Source: an uncultured Roseiflexus sp.
GTDB taxonomy: Bacteria > Chloroflexota > Chloroflexia > Chloroflexales > Roseiflexaceae
Direction: 5' to 3'
Assembly: GCA_937935075.1 (NCBI GenBank)
Contig: CALGYB010000134.1
Coordinates: forward strand, 1-52,286
DNA: 52,286 nucleotides
The notes under the pieces were generated by a model. That model did not search any database. It was not told the origin of the DNA and was given only the letters and a program-made list of their open reading frames with translations. Below are positions 1-8,700 of the stretch, piece after piece (position 1 is the first letter of the stretch; every line of letters begins with the position of its first letter). A program made the translations under genes and the position numbers.

Positions 1-130
1 GGCGGCTTCGCCGCCGCACCACACCACCTTGATGGTAGTGCCACGCTGCCGCAGGCTCTGGCGAAGCCAGAAAATGCGCCACTGCGTAAGTCCTGTTGTT
101 AGAAGTATTGGCGCGAGATCTCTTTGCAGG
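1..130. other. Left edge, no confident gene
   Basis: The first frame on the plus strand is open from base 1 to a TAG at 100-102, so this could be the last 33 codons of a gene entering from the left. There is no recognisable motif to confirm it. The rest is non-coding and leads into an inverted repeat at 131-206. Confidence 0.3.
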
Positions 131-206
131 GTTGACGCAAAGGCACGAAGACGCAAAGTCGTCTCGTATTTTGCGAAGCCTGGCGACTTTGCGTCTTCGC
201 GCCAAC
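131..206. repeat. Inverted repeat, ACGCAAAG/CTTTGCGT arms
   Basis: The left arm (131-160) carries GACGCAAAGGCACGAAGACG. The right arm (184-206) carries CTTTGCGTCTTCG and closes as GCCAAC against GTTGAC. The arms are near-perfect complements with a loop of about 23 bases. It resembles the larger AAGGGCACAAAGG palindrome family seen elsewhere in the window and may be a divergent copy. It could also stop transcripts arriving from the left. Confidence 0.6.
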
Positions 207-264
207 CTTTTTGAGAAATCAGGCGTCGACAGAGCACCCAAAGCGCGCCTTAGTCTATCAAGAT

Positions 265-567
265 TTATCGTACCACAAGCGGCAGAGCGACGCCAAAGGG
301 CTGCCCGAGAGAGCCGATCAGCGGAATATCCCCGGAGACGCCGAACTGCACGGTGAACTCAGCGGCGCCGCCGTCGCGCGCTGTGTCGCAAAGGAAGCGC
401 TGGTTCGACGGGCGAAAGACACACGGAGCGTCGCCCTGCAACTGTGCGGCGATGGTCAGGAATTGAGGGGTGGTGGCAGGTGTGGACGATACCACTGGTG
501 TGGGCGAACGCTGCACGATCAGGGTGAGCAGCATAACGACGAGCGTCATAAGGATACGGGCGCTCAC
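265..567 (-). CDS. Small predicted secreted protein, unknown function
   Basis: About 100 residues. I placed the start at a GTG (565-567) just before a short basic stretch and a hydrophobic segment (MTLVVMLLTLIV), which gives a normal signal peptide or membrane anchor. A Ser/Thr/Pro-rich linker and a compact domain with two cysteines (in APCVF and FLCDT) follow, and a disulfide is plausible. Longer reading frames extend into the palindrome at 610-644 and are probably artefacts. An ATG lies at 547-549. No family was recognised. It is divergent from the acetyltransferase gene. Confidence 0.5.
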   Translation of the reverse strand: MSARILMTLVVMLLTLIVQRSPTPVVSSTPATTPQFLTIAAQLQGDAPCVFRPSNQRFLCDTARDGGAAEFTVQFGVSGDIPLIGSLGQPFGVALPLVVR

Positions 568-609
568 GATCTTTCTGTTTGTATCTGTCACGACGAAAGA
601 TGATACTAT

Positions 610-644
610 GTTCAACATTGAACGTTGAACGTTCAATGTTCAAC
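610..644. repeat. TTCAACGTT palindrome, copy 1
   Basis: A 35-base, nearly self-complementary stretch made of alternating GTTCAAC, ATTGAAC and GTTCAAT blocks; only three positions break the dyad. Related sequence occurs at 25017-25040 and near 43830. It sits between two divergent genes and could act as a hairpin or a binding site, but its recurrence at unrelated loci argues for a dispersed repeat. Confidence 0.7.
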
Positions 645-649
645 CCCTC

Positions 650-678
650 TTGCCCCTTGCCTCTCGCTCTGGTATGAT
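650..678 (+). promoter_or_regulatory. Putative promoter of the GNAT gene
   Basis: TTGCCC at 650-655 and TATGAT at 673-678 are separated by 17 bases, and TGG before the -10 makes it an extended -10. The ATG is at 688, only 9 bases downstream of the -10, so the message would be almost leaderless. No Shine-Dalgarno sequence is present, in line with that. Confidence 0.45.
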
Positions 679-687
679 GAAACCACT

Positions 688-1890
688 ATGTCCACAAACG
701 ACGACATCACGATCCGTTCGGCAGAGACATCCACTGATCTGGACGCATTCTTCCGGCTCGCGGCGGAGACGTTCGCCCTCGACACGATCCGTAGCGCAGC
801 ACGCTGGCGGCAGCACGTCGAACACGCACCCGATTACGTTTCCGGGCAGGTGCGTTGCGCTTTCGTCGCAACAGCGCTGATCGGCGGTTACATGCTGTAT
901 GAACGAATGTTGCGGGTCGGTTTTGTGACGCTTCCGACCGGATGCTTCGCCGGTCTTGTCACCCGTCCGGAGTGGCGTGGTCGCGGGGTTGGCACGACGC
1001 TGATGCACGATGCCATAGCGCGCGCAGTCGAACGGCGGTTGGGGTTGATCTTGCTCGATGGCATCGCTGGTTTCTACGGTCGCTTCGGGTATATTGACGT
1101 TCTCGATACCACGCGCCATATTGTCAGTCGGGCGCACCTGGCGGCGATACCCCGGAGTCCCTACACGGTACGACTGGCCACAGCAGACGATGCGTCGGTG
1201 TTGCTCGACCTGTACGAACGGCACTATGCCGGTTACAACGGCAGTTTTATGCGCAGCATTGCATGGCAGCGCCACGATCTGGCGTTGCGTCTGGAGGGGA
1301 ATCCGCCACGACTCGCATGTGATGGCGACGGAGAGGTGCGCGGGTATCTGATTCTGCCGTCGCAGGCGCCTGGCAATCACGCGGTCGAAGCCGCCGCTGA
1401 CGACTGGTGCGCGGCGCTGGCGTTGCTCCAACATCACGCAGGCATTGCCGGAGATGCGACGGAGATCGACTGGCCCCTGCCGCCGGATTCGCCGACATTC
1501 TACGCGCTTGCCGATCATCTGAACCTGACGAGCCGTTCCTATCACCATCCCAATGAGGGGTGGATGGCGCGTCCTGCACATCTGCCAACCCTGCTCGACC
1601 GCATCGGTCCGCTGCTCAATGAACGATGCCGGGCATCTGGCGGTGAAACGTTTCGGCTGTGTGTCGCCGGGGCGGAACCATCACTGGCGGTGGGAGCGGA
1701 GGCCAATGCGCCAGACGCGCCAGAAGTCGTGCTGACGCCACAGGCGCTCGTGCAACTGCTGTTCGGCTTTCGCCCGGCGCGATGGGTCGCCGGTTATCCC
1801 GGCGTGCACATTCCAGCGGCGATCCTGCCGACGCTCGACGCACTCTTTCCCCCCGGTCGCGCCTGGATTGCCGGGTCTGACGCATTTTGA
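688..1890 (+). CDS. GNAT family N-acetyltransferase, Eis-like
   Basis: A 400-residue protein predicted to move an acetyl group from acetyl-CoA to an amine. The acetyl-CoA-binding motif A is clear at residues 91-105 (VTRPEWRGRGVGTTL), followed by GFYGRFGY at about 128-135, typical of Eis-like enzymes. A second, weaker GNAT-like fold begins near residue 158. The C terminus, with an aspartate and LFPP shortly before the end, resembles the sterol-carrier-like tail of Eis proteins, which are also about 400 residues. I chose the ATG at 688; a longer frame from 625 only translates the upstream palindrome. The substrate is unknown: Eis enzymes acetylate aminoglycosides and peptides, but that cannot be assumed. 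It converges with the PIG-L gene, 4 bases apart. Confidence 0.8.
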   Translation: MSTNDDITIRSAETSTDLDAFFRLAAETFALDTIRSAARWRQHVEHAPDYVSGQVRCAFVATALIGGYMLYERMLRVGFVTLPTGCFAGLVTRPEWRGRGVGTTLMHDAIARAVERRLGLILLDGIAGFYGRFGYIDVLDTTRHIVSRAHLAAIPRSPYTVRLATADDASVLLDLYERHYAGYNGSFMRSIAWQRHDLALRLEGNPPRLACDGDGEVRGYLILPSQAPGNHAVEAAADDWCAALALLQHHAGIAGDATEIDWPLPPDSPTFYALADHLNLTSRSYHHPNEGWMARPAHLPTLLDRIGPLLNERCRASGGETFRLCVAGAEPSLAVGAEANAPDAPEVVLTPQALVQLLFGFRPARWVAGYPGVHIPAAILPTLDALFPPGRAWIAGSDAF

Positions 1891-1894
1891 AGGG

Positions 1895-2578
1895 TTATAC
1901 TGGCAGTTTCTTGAACGTTTCGGCTGCGGCAAAGCCGTGCTCTTTGCCCGCCTCCGCCATGCGCTGACGCACCCGCTCTTCCCATCCCTGGACTTCGTCC
2001 AGTTGCGTGTGATGCTCGCGCAACGCGGCGATCTTCCGGTTCACGTAGGTCGAGACATCTTCGACGTGATCCGGTTGTTCGGCGCCCCACAGGTAGAGCG
2101 CCTCGGGTCGCCAGACGCCAATGCCGATCTGTCCCAGCCCCGGCATAAACAGATGGTCGCGCGCGCTGACGACCGCTTCAATCACGGCAAATCCGACCGC
2201 GCGATGATCGGGATGGAGCATATAATGCTTCCATGGGTCGTGGGTGTAAATGGCGTGCGGTTTGAAATGGCGAATGTAGAGAGCAAATTCGGCGCGCAGC
2301 GCTGAAGAGGGTTCGAGTTCGCCATCGTTGTTGCGCAGGAAGATCACGCGGCGCACGCCGAGGATTTCGGCAGCGGCGCGCTGCTCCTGTTCGCGGATTT
2401 CCGACAGACGAAACGATGACATCGCCGGATCATGGCTGCCTTTGTTGCCGTTGGTCGCAATGATGAAGGTGATGTCCCATCCCTGATCGGCAAGTTTGGC
2501 GATGGTTCCGCCGGCGCCAAACTCATTGTCGTCGGGATGGGCGCCGATCACAAGTGCGCGCTTGGGTTCGTCGGTCAT
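1895..2578 (-). CDS. PIG-L (LmbE-like) family deacetylase
   Basis: 227 residues, normal for the family. The zinc-binding motif AHPDDNEFGAGGT is at residues 13-25 and the second metal motif HPDH at 122-125. PIG-L enzymes are zinc hydrolases that remove N-acetyl groups from sugar conjugates such as GlcNAc-inositol or GlcNAc-malate in thiol synthesis, or from glycolipids. The substrate cannot be read from the sequence and no thiol-pathway genes are near. No signal peptide, so cytoplasmic. It is divergent from the DUF218 gene, with a promoter candidate in the 79-base gap. Confidence 0.88.
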   Translation of the reverse strand: MTDEPKRALVIGAHPDDNEFGAGGTIAKLADQGWDITFIIATNGNKGSHDPAMSSFRLSEIREQEQRAAAEILGVRRVIFLRNNDGELEPSSALRAEFALYIRHFKPHAIYTHDPWKHYMLHPDHRAVGFAVIEAVVSARDHLFMPGLGQIGIGVWRPEALYLWGAEQPDHVEDVSTYVNRKIAALREHHTQLDEVQGWEERVRQRMAEAGKEHGFAAAETFKKLPV

Positions 2579-2618
2579 AGACAGGTCTCTACAGAAACAA
2601 GGGTCGAATCATTGTTGT

Positions 2619-2627
2619 ATTATACCA
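2619..2627 (-). promoter_or_regulatory. Putative extended -10 for the PIG-L gene
   Basis: On the minus strand the gap between the divergent genes reads TTGGTATAAT, a strong extended -10 (TATAAT at 2624-2619), about 40 bases before the PIG-L start. No convincing -35 is seen. Confidence 0.45.
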
Positions 2628-2657
2628 ACATCCTGGGAGCGAGGTGACGGTCACGAA

Positions 2658-3221
2658 ATGCGCATTCTCATCGTGCTTGGCCGCGGAATCGCAACTGTGC
2701 TTACGAGCGCGCTCCTGATCGTGGCGTTCACGGCAGCCATGGTGGTCGTGCAGAGCGGACGAGACGAGGCGCGCCCGGCTGGCGCTGCACTCGTGCCCGG
2801 CGAGGCGTTTGACAGTGCGCTCACATCCGAACAAAAAGCGCAGTGTGATCGTGCGGTCAATCTCTACCGCCGCGGGATGGTCAGCCGTGTTATCCTGACT
2901 GGGAATGTCATGTTTCGAACGCTGGCTCGCCGGTATCTGATCGAACAGGGATTGCCGCCACAGGCATTGTTTGCTGACGAAACGAGCGAGTCACTGGTTG
3001 GAGGCATACGCTCTGCGGCCAACGTGGCACGCGCGCAGGGCTTCTCGTCGGTTGTCGTTGTGGCTGAGCCGCCGGCGATGCTCACTGCCCTCAAGGTCGC
3101 GCGTGACGAGGGGCTGACTGCTTACGGATCGTCTGCTGGCGGCGTTTCGGTTGTTGAGAATCCGTATGCTGTGGCAGGCGGGACCTGGCGTTATCTGAAG
3201 TATATATTTGTGGGAACATAA
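2658..3221 (+). CDS. DUF218 (YdcF/SanA-like) membrane-anchored protein
   Basis: 187 residues with one N-terminal membrane segment (about residues 5-31) and an extracytoplasmic domain. The layout fits DUF218: a small strand before ALVPGE, a Tyr-Arg-Arg-Gly region leading to VILTGN, a DETSESLVGGIRSA stretch matching the family's conserved Glu/Thr-rich loop, then VVVVAEPPAMLTAL. SanA and YdcF relatives are linked to envelope integrity or unknown ligand binding; no reaction is established. The ATG at 2658 follows GGGAGCGAGG at 2636-2645. Longer upstream frames run antisense through the PIG-L gene and are not real. It converges with the response regulator gene. Confidence 0.75.
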   Translation: MRILIVLGRGIATVLTSALLIVAFTAAMVVVQSGRDEARPAGAALVPGEAFDSALTSEQKAQCDRAVNLYRRGMVSRVILTGNVMFRTLARRYLIEQGLPPQALFADETSESLVGGIRSAANVARAQGFSSVVVVAEPPAMLTALKVARDEGLTAYGSSAGGVSVVENPYAVAGGTWRYLKYIFVGT

Positions 3222-3223
3222 CC

Positions 3224-3886
3224 CTAATCCAACAACCGTAACTGCTGCGCCTTTAGCACCGCCTGCGTTCGATCACGCACGTCGAGTTTCGCCAGAATAT
3301 TCGAGATATGCGTCTTGACGGTGCCTTCGGTAATGACGAGCGCTGCGGCGATTTCTTTGTTCGACATGCCGCGTGCGAGCGCTTTCAACACATCGAGTTC
3401 GCGTTCGGTGAGCGCATTTGGCGATTTTGGCGCCATACGTTCCGGCGCCGGCGGTGAACCAACTGCCAGGCGTGAGAACTCTGCCACGACCTTGCGCGCA
3501 ATACTCGGCTGAATGAGCGCTTCGCCGCGCGCCACGGCGCGCACTGCTTCCGCCATCTCTTCGCTGCTGATATCCTTCAGCAAATAGCCGCGCGCGCCGG
3601 CTTTCAACCCCTCGAACACATACTCGTCGTCGTCGAAGGTGGTCAGAATGATCACGCCAACCTCTGGAAAGCGCCGGCTCAACTCGCGTGTGGCAGTGAC
3701 TCCGTCCATCCCCGGCATCCGAATATCCATCAACACAACATCGGGATGCAGCCGCTCGACCGCCTCGATCGCGGCGCGCCCGTCGCCCACGGCGCCGACG
3801 ACTTCCAGGTCCGGTTCGAGTTCCAGCAGCATGGCGATGCCTTGACGGATCAGGGTTTGATCATCGACCAGTAACACCCGGATCAT
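3224..3886 (-). CDS. NarL/FixJ-type response regulator
   Basis: 220 residues: a REC domain (about 1-120) with acidic pocket Asp8/Asp9, phospho-acceptor Asp54 in LMDIRMPGMDG and Lys104, then a LuxR-type helix-turn-helix at about 157-210 (LTERELDVLKALARGMSNKE). It is a DNA-binding transcription regulator activated by phosphorylation. The start overlaps the 3' end of the sensor kinase gene by 26 bases, so the two are co-transcribed and very likely partners. Target genes are unknown; the FtsX permease just upstream on the same strand is a candidate. Confidence 0.93.
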   Translation of the reverse strand: MIRVLLVDDQTLIRQGIAMLLELEPDLEVVGAVGDGRAAIEAVERLHPDVVLMDIRMPGMDGVTATRELSRRFPEVGVIILTTFDDDEYVFEGLKAGARGYLLKDISSEEMAEAVRAVARGEALIQPSIARKVVAEFSRLAVGSPPAPERMAPKSPNALTERELDVLKALARGMSNKEIAAALVITEGTVKTHISNILAKLDVRDRTQAVLKAQQLRLLD

Positions 3887-5171
3887 GACTCACCTCGTTT
3901 GTGATATCCACGGGTGCAACAATATCCAGCAGAAATCCGCCATCGGGATGCGGACCGGCGTGCAACACCCCGCCCAGCCGTTCGATGCGCTCGCGCAGAC
4001 CGGTCAACCCGAAACCATTGCCCTCGTGAGCGCCATTAATCGGTTGTCCATTGTCGCGGATCATCAGATGCACCGTCTTCGGCTGGCATATCAGTGTGAC
4101 GATGATCTGTGAGGCATTGCCATGCTTGCGGGCGTTGGTCAACCCTTCCTGCACGGCGCGGTACAGGGTCATCGCCAGGGTTTGCGGCAGCGCCGGCAGA
4201 TCACCCGACTGCTCAAAGCGCGTGTCGGTGGCGGTCGAGGTGCGGAAGTCGTCAATGAGACGCTCAATCGCCACATCGAGTGAATGACCGTCGAGCGGCG
4301 ACGGTTGCATGGCAGCGACGCTGCGCCGCACCTCGTCGAGCGCTGTCTGCGCCACTTCGCGGCACGTGGCGATCACGGCGGCGGCGCGTTCTGGATCGCG
4401 CTGGAGCAGGCGCGCTGCCGCCTGCAACTGGACATTCAGGATGGTGAGATAGTGACCAAGTCCGTCGTGGATATCACGCGCCAGGCGCACGCGCTCTTCG
4501 ATTGCCGCTGTTCTCAATTCACGTTCGCGCGCCGCGCGTAGTTCGTCGTGGCTCGCCTGCAACTGCGCCAGCAGCTCCTCGGCGCGTGCGCGTTGCGCCT
4601 CGGCCTGTGCCGTCTGCTGTTCATAGCGCTGGGAAAGCTGAACGAATATCACCACGAACACAACGCCGAAACTGAACGTGGCAGCGCTTTGCAGCGCCGT
4701 CTCCAGGTTGACGAAAAAGGCGATGATTGTGCAGATGCCAGCAACCATTCCGCCAGCATAGAAGAGCGCCGCCGCCAGCGGCAGCGTCCACGTCGCCTGC
4801 CCCACCAGCAGAAACAGGAGCATTGAGATGACCGTACTCGCCGGTCCGCTGCTCAGGCTGAATGCAATCAGGTAGAGCGCGCTTGCGACAATCAGGTAGA
4901 GCGCCACCATGACCGGCGGCGTTGAGCGCGAACGTACATCAGAATACGATGGGATCAGGTTCAGCGCGAGCAGCGCGCCCAGTGCGCCGACAACCACTCC
5001 CCGCCGCCAGAGGGGTGTATCGGGCTGTGCCGTGACGGCAGCGATCAGGGCGCCGACAATCATCACCACGGCGACGATGATGACGCGGTCGGAAAGTACT
5101 GCGCGCCACCAGGCGCGCGCGGCGTCGGCGCCGAATGCGGCGATTCTGAACCTTTGATCGTGTGGCGACAT
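3861..5171 (-). CDS. DesK/NarX-type sensor histidine kinase
   Basis: About 436 residues. Six hydrophobic segments fill the first half (about residues 25-180), followed by a coiled-coil linker rich in Ala, Glu and Gln, then a HisKA_3 dimerisation helix with the phospho-accepting His in LARDIHDGLGHYL (about residue 235) and an HATPase domain (N box in AVQEGLTNARKHG, G box in GNGFGLTGLRERI). No large extracellular sensor domain is visible, so it may sense membrane state or a small molecule, as DesK does. I prefer the ATG at 5171, preceded by GGGAAGG; a GTG at 5192 would add seven residues. It is co-transcribed with the overlapping response regulator. Confidence 0.92.
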   Translation of the reverse strand: MSPHDQRFRIAAFGADAARAWWRAVLSDRVIIVAVVMIVGALIAAVTAQPDTPLWRRGVVVGALGALLALNLIPSYSDVRSRSTPPVMVALYLIVASALYLIAFSLSSGPASTVISMLLFLLVGQATWTLPLAAALFYAGGMVAGICTIIAFFVNLETALQSAATFSFGVVFVVIFVQLSQRYEQQTAQAEAQRARAEELLAQLQASHDELRAARERELRTAAIEERVRLARDIHDGLGHYLTILNVQLQAAARLLQRDPERAAAVIATCREVAQTALDEVRRSVAAMQPSPLDGHSLDVAIERLIDDFRTSTATDTRFEQSGDLPALPQTLAMTLYRAVQEGLTNARKHGNASQIIVTLICQPKTVHLMIRDNGQPINGAHEGNGFGLTGLRERIERLGGVLHAGPHPDGGFLLDIVAPVDITNEVSHDPGVTGR

Positions 5172-5284
5172 GGTGATGCCTGGCCTTCCCACGTTTCCCC
5201 CAAGACCCTTGAGGTCGATCTGCGCGCCCGGTGAGCGCGGCGACTGCTCTGCTGGCGAGTTCCGTCACCCTCCGCGATCTTTGA

Positions 5285-5388
5285 CGAAGACCTCAAAGGG
5301 CGCAAAGGGACACAAAGGAAATGCGCTTCATGTTTATTCCCCTTCGTGCGCTTCGTGTCCTTGGTGGTTAAGCCTTTGTGCAGCGGAC
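5285..5388. repeat. AAGGACACGAAG palindrome, copy B
   Basis: Left arm CAAAGGGCGCAAAGGGACAC, a centre ATGCGCTTCATG, then a right arm CCTTCGTGCGCTTCGTGTCC followed by TTGGTGGTTAAGCC. The arms are imperfect inverted repeats. The same arms and centre recur at 19570-19836 and 51822-52145. It lies upstream of the kinase gene in the gap 5172-5539, which holds no gene. Confidence 0.8.
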
Positions 5389-5402
5389 ACAATCTTGTGA
5401 TC

Positions 5403-5433
5403 GGCGTTGGCTGAGCCTGTCGAAGCCAACGCC
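5403..5433. repeat. Hairpin with GAGCCTGTCGA loop
   Basis: A perfect 10-bp stem, GGCGTTGGCT against AGCCAACGCC, closes an 11-base loop GAGCCTGTCGA. Similar loop sequence with different stems occurs at 29201-29223 and 42388-42412 (there as TCGACAGGTTC), so the loop rather than the stem is conserved. It lies between the FtsX gene and the two-component pair. Confidence 0.7.
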
Positions 5434-5539
5434 AACCGCTTCATAGGTGCAAGCGTGTTTGTCCGAATGTAGATTGATCTTCCTATCAGAAGTCGGGAGC
5501 GTTCTTTCCTCTCTCGCTTCTTGTCTTGCGCCTCTCACC

Positions 5540-7996
5540 TCATCCATCATATGCCAGTGTGTTGCGCACCGTCAAGCCGATTGCCGCGCGCGCCGGCAGG
5601 AGACTCGCACCAATGCCGATTCCTATCGCCGCCACCAGCCAGATTGCGGCGCCGTCCAGCGCGAAGTGATAAAGCAATGGAATCTGCAAAAATGCCAGTC
5701 CCACAGCATTACTCAACAGATAGCCAAGCGGCAGGGCAAGCACCGTCCCGATCAGAGCGCTCGCCAGGCTGATCGCTATGCCTTCGCCGACAACAATGCG
5801 GTACAACGCATCATTCGATGCGCCAATTGCGCGCATGACCCCAATTTCACGGGTGCGCTCGATAATATTCAGGCTCAGTGTGCCGGTTAATCCTAACCCG
5901 CCGATGGCTGCCAGCAGCACCGCCATTGCGAGCAGGAATGAAACGATAATATTGATCAATGTGGCCGCCTGTTCGCGTTCGTCGGCGCGTGTTTGCGCCA
6001 CCGCGACGCTCACCCCCGCGTTTTCCAGCGTCTCCCTCAATGCGGTCGCTACCTGCTGTTGGGCGTCTGGATCGTGCGCGCCGGCAGCCACCCGGATCTC
6101 GCGCGTTTGCCCGAAGGCGCCGGTGATCTGCGCCAGATATGGCTGGCTGGCGTACATGAAGGGCACGCCGAGCAGCCCGCGGGTGACGCCAACGATCTGC
6201 CACTCTGTCTCGCTGTTCCCGATCTTCAGCACAACGCCCTGCCCGACGCGCAGGTCCGGCTCGAAACGTCGCACATCGGCGTTGATGACCAGCGCGTGGG
6301 CGTCGCCGGGCAGCAGCCAGCGCCCTTCAATTATCTCCGGCGTAAAGAGTGCGCTTTCAATCGGCGGAGCAATGATGCCGATCGCCGGTCCTTCGCTGCC
6401 ATCGGGTCGCAGGCGGTATGCCAGCGCGTTGCCCCAGCTTTCGACCGCCGTCACGCCAGGCGTCTGCCGTACAAGGTGTTCGATCTGTGCGACACGATAC
6501 GGACGAACCAGCGTCACCTGCACGTCGTGTCGGGAGGTTGCCAGAATGATTTCGAACGTTTCAAAGAGCGAACGACGCACGCTCAGCACTGAAACCACAA
6601 TTGCCGTCGCCAGTGTCAGCGTCATCAACGTCAGCGCCAGACGTCCCCGCCGCCGGAGTGCATTGCGCAACGAGAGGATCACCGGTGATGGGATGAGCGC
6701 AATCAGCCAGGATGTCGCCGTCGCTTCGCGCACAGTCGCCAGTGGTGGAACGCTGTTTCGGCGCCGCTCCTCACGTTGCCCGGCAATCGCTTCGCGCACG
6801 GTCAGCCGCGCTGTGCTCAGCACCGGTGCGAGCGATGCCAGAAGTGGCGCCAGCAGCGCCATACCAACGTGGAGCACAATCACACCGATAGGGGTTGTGA
6901 ACGTGCCCAGTTTGAAATTGAGGAAATAGGAAAGGAAGCTGACGAATGCCTCGGTGGCGAACCGTGATGCCAGCAGCGCCGGCGGCAGTGCCAGCATTCC
7001 GAATGCCAGCGCGTATACGGCATAGACGACCACGATCTGACCGGGACGCGCCCCAATCGCCTTCATCACGCCGATCTGTCGTGTCTGTTGCAGCAGCAGC
7101 GCTGTGATGGTGTTCGTGACGAGCAGAACGCTCAGAAAGAGCGCCAGTATGCCGAGGGCGCCAAGCACAATCGTGATCGCCTGAAAATAGTTTTGGAGCG
7201 GCAATTCTCCTGGTCGCGCCACATCGACCCGCATCACCCGCGTGCCGGCGCGCTCGACGTGTGTGCGAACTCGCTCCGCGATACGCTGGTTGTACGCTGC
7301 ATCGGTTGGATCATCGGTCAGCAGATAGAGTTCATTGTAGCCGGGTGCGCCGCCGAGCCACTCCAGCGTCTCACGGTTAACATATCCATAAGCGCGTCCG
7401 GTGAATGTCGCCGGCATGCGGGAAAAATCGTAAGCCAGCCCTGACAGGCGCATCGTGCGTATCCGTCCGTCGGCGGTCTCGACCGTGATGGTGTCATTCA
7501 GACGCGCCTGCGCCAGACCCAGGTAACCAACCAGCAATGAGGTGCGCTCGATCACGACCGTGCGACGTGGCGGGGGCCATGCGCCAGGGGGCCAGGAGGC
7601 CGGATCGGGTTCGAACACGATCTCGGGGCGCACTTTGCTCACCCGCGTTTCGCCGTCGTCGGGCAGAACGAAGATCTCGATCAATTGCCATGGGCGATGT
7701 GCAGCAGTGCGGAAGCGCAGCGTCAGGCTCCGACGCCCTTCGGCTTCGGCGACTCCAGGCAGGCGACGCACGGCGCGCACTATCTCGTCGTCGAAGGCGT
7801 CATCGGTGTACACCACTGCGCTCGCCGGACGAACCTCGGCGTAACTCTGTACCAGGTCGCGCGACATGATGGTGGACATATGTGCGACTGTGCCAATCCC
7901 GCTGACGCCAGCGGCAATCGACAGCACAACGAGCAGGGTGCGCACCTTGTAGCGCCACAGATCACGAATCACCTTTTGCCAGCGTGCTCCAATCAC
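5540..7996 (-). CDS. FtsX-type ABC transporter permease, double-domain
   Basis: 818 residues with the two-module plan of large FtsX/MacB permeases. An N-terminal membrane segment follows RYKVRTLLVVLSIAAG. There is then an extracytoplasmic domain, a first FtsX membrane block (about 275-410, containing TRQIGVMKAIGARPGQI), a second leader segment (SLRNALRRRGRLALTLMTLT), a second extracytoplasmic domain and a final FtsX block containing RTREIGVMRAIGASN. The start is a GTG with SD AGGGAG just upstream. Such permeases normally work with an ABC ATPase and often an adaptor to move lipids, peptides or drugs, or to signal mechanically. No ATPase gene is in this window. The small membrane protein 8024-8461 lies 27 bases upstream in the same operon. 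Confidence 0.9.
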   Translation of the reverse strand: MIGARWQKVIRDLWRYKVRTLLVVLSIAAGVSGIGTVAHMSTIMSRDLVQSYAEVRPASAVVYTDDAFDDEIVRAVRRLPGVAEAEGRRSLTLRFRTAAHRPWQLIEIFVLPDDGETRVSKVRPEIVFEPDPASWPPGAWPPPRRTVVIERTSLLVGYLGLAQARLNDTITVETADGRIRTMRLSGLAYDFSRMPATFTGRAYGYVNRETLEWLGGAPGYNELYLLTDDPTDAAYNQRIAERVRTHVERAGTRVMRVDVARPGELPLQNYFQAITIVLGALGILALFLSVLLVTNTITALLLQQTRQIGVMKAIGARPGQIVVVYAVYALAFGMLALPPALLASRFATEAFVSFLSYFLNFKLGTFTTPIGVIVLHVGMALLAPLLASLAPVLSTARLTVREAIAGQREERRRNSVPPLATVREATATSWLIALIPSPVILSLRNALRRRGRLALTLMTLTLATAIVVSVLSVRRSLFETFEIILATSRHDVQVTLVRPYRVAQIEHLVRQTPGVTAVESWGNALAYRLRPDGSEGPAIGIIAPPIESALFTPEIIEGRWLLPGDAHALVINADVRRFEPDLRVGQGVVLKIGNSETEWQIVGVTRGLLGVPFMYASQPYLAQITGAFGQTREIRVAAGAHDPDAQQQVATALRETLENAGVSVAVAQTRADEREQAATLINIIVSFLLAMAVLLAAIGGLGLTGTLSLNIIERTREIGVMRAIGASNDALYRIVVGEGIAISLASALIGTVLALPLGYLLSNAVGLAFLQIPLLYHFALDGAAIWLVAAIGIGIGASLLPARAAIGLTVRNTLAYDG

Positions 7997-8023
7997 GGTC
8001 TCCCTCTCTTTCGGATTGCCCGC

Positions 8024-8461
8024 CTATCGCTGCGCTACCCGCGCCCCAACCAGACTGCACGCCAGCATCACAATCGCATCGACGGCGAACGATATCATCT
8101 GTTCGCCGCTGAGCGGCGCGTTGAAGAGCGTGATGGCCAGCACAATCAGCAGAATGAACGCCAGGACAACCGCGCTCACCACTGCCGGCGTGGCCGGCGT
8201 GACAAGGCGCGCCAGACGCGCGCCGCGCCAGAATGCCACGGCTGCCAGCAGCACCTTTGGTAATGCCTGATACCAGGCAGCGCCGGCAAGTGCAGTGACG
8301 GCGGCATTGATGGCTTCTGGATCGCCGCGTGTCTGGAAACCGATGACAAGACCGTAGCCGACGCTCATGGCGAGCGCAGCGCCCAATGGAATAATGACGA
8401 TCAGGATGCTCGACCAGATCACGGCGCCCCAGGGAAACGATCGGTTGCGTTGCGCTATCAT
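8024..8461 (-). CDS. Small polytopic membrane protein, unknown
   Basis: 145 residues with about four hydrophobic helices (around 14-40, 65-80, 85-113 and 125-142). No family recognised. The ATG at 8461 has a strong SD (AAGGAGGAG) at normal spacing. It ends 27 bases before the GTG of the FtsX permease and is presumably co-transcribed, so it may be an accessory subunit of that transporter. That is inference from position only. Confidence 0.65.
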   Translation of the reverse strand: MIAQRNRSFPWGAVIWSSILIVIIPLGAALAMSVGYGLVIGFQTRGDPEAINAAVTALAGAAWYQALPKVLLAAVAFWRGARLARLVTPATPAVVSAVVLAFILLIVLAITLFNAPLSGEQMISFAVDAIVMLACSLVGARVAQR

Positions 8462-8536
8462 GGTGCTCCTCCTTGGAAATCGTAGCGGTCACTGGTTCTA
8501 CACTAGCGCATGATGACGCAGCACAACAGTCACGAA

Positions 8537-8580
8537 CGGCGGAATTGCTGGATGATTATTCCTGCGCAACAGTTCCGCCG
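8537..8580. repeat. Hairpin between divergent genes
   Basis: CGGCGGAA (8537-8544) pairs with TTCCGCCG (8573-8580), and inner bases extend the dyad partly (TTGC against GCAA). It lies between the small membrane protein gene and the Rsm22 gene. It may be a regulatory dyad or a repeat; no second copy was seen here. Confidence 0.45.
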
Positions 8581-8700
8581 AATGGCGTATGACCTTCGGA
8601 TGAGGCGTCGGTTCGGTGATACAATGACGAGGTGTTCTGGCGCTTCCTGTGGCTGTGTCAGCCCGTTGAATATGCACACCGATGAGCATCGCCATTGCCT

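Noticed and set aside
96-603. Several overlapping plus-strand frames at the left edge
   Set aside because: They translate the inverted repeat at 131-206 and the antisense of the small secreted protein gene; no start signal or family feature.
625-687. Longer N terminus for the GNAT protein
   Set aside because: It translates the TTCAACGTT palindrome; the ATG at 688 fits the family start.
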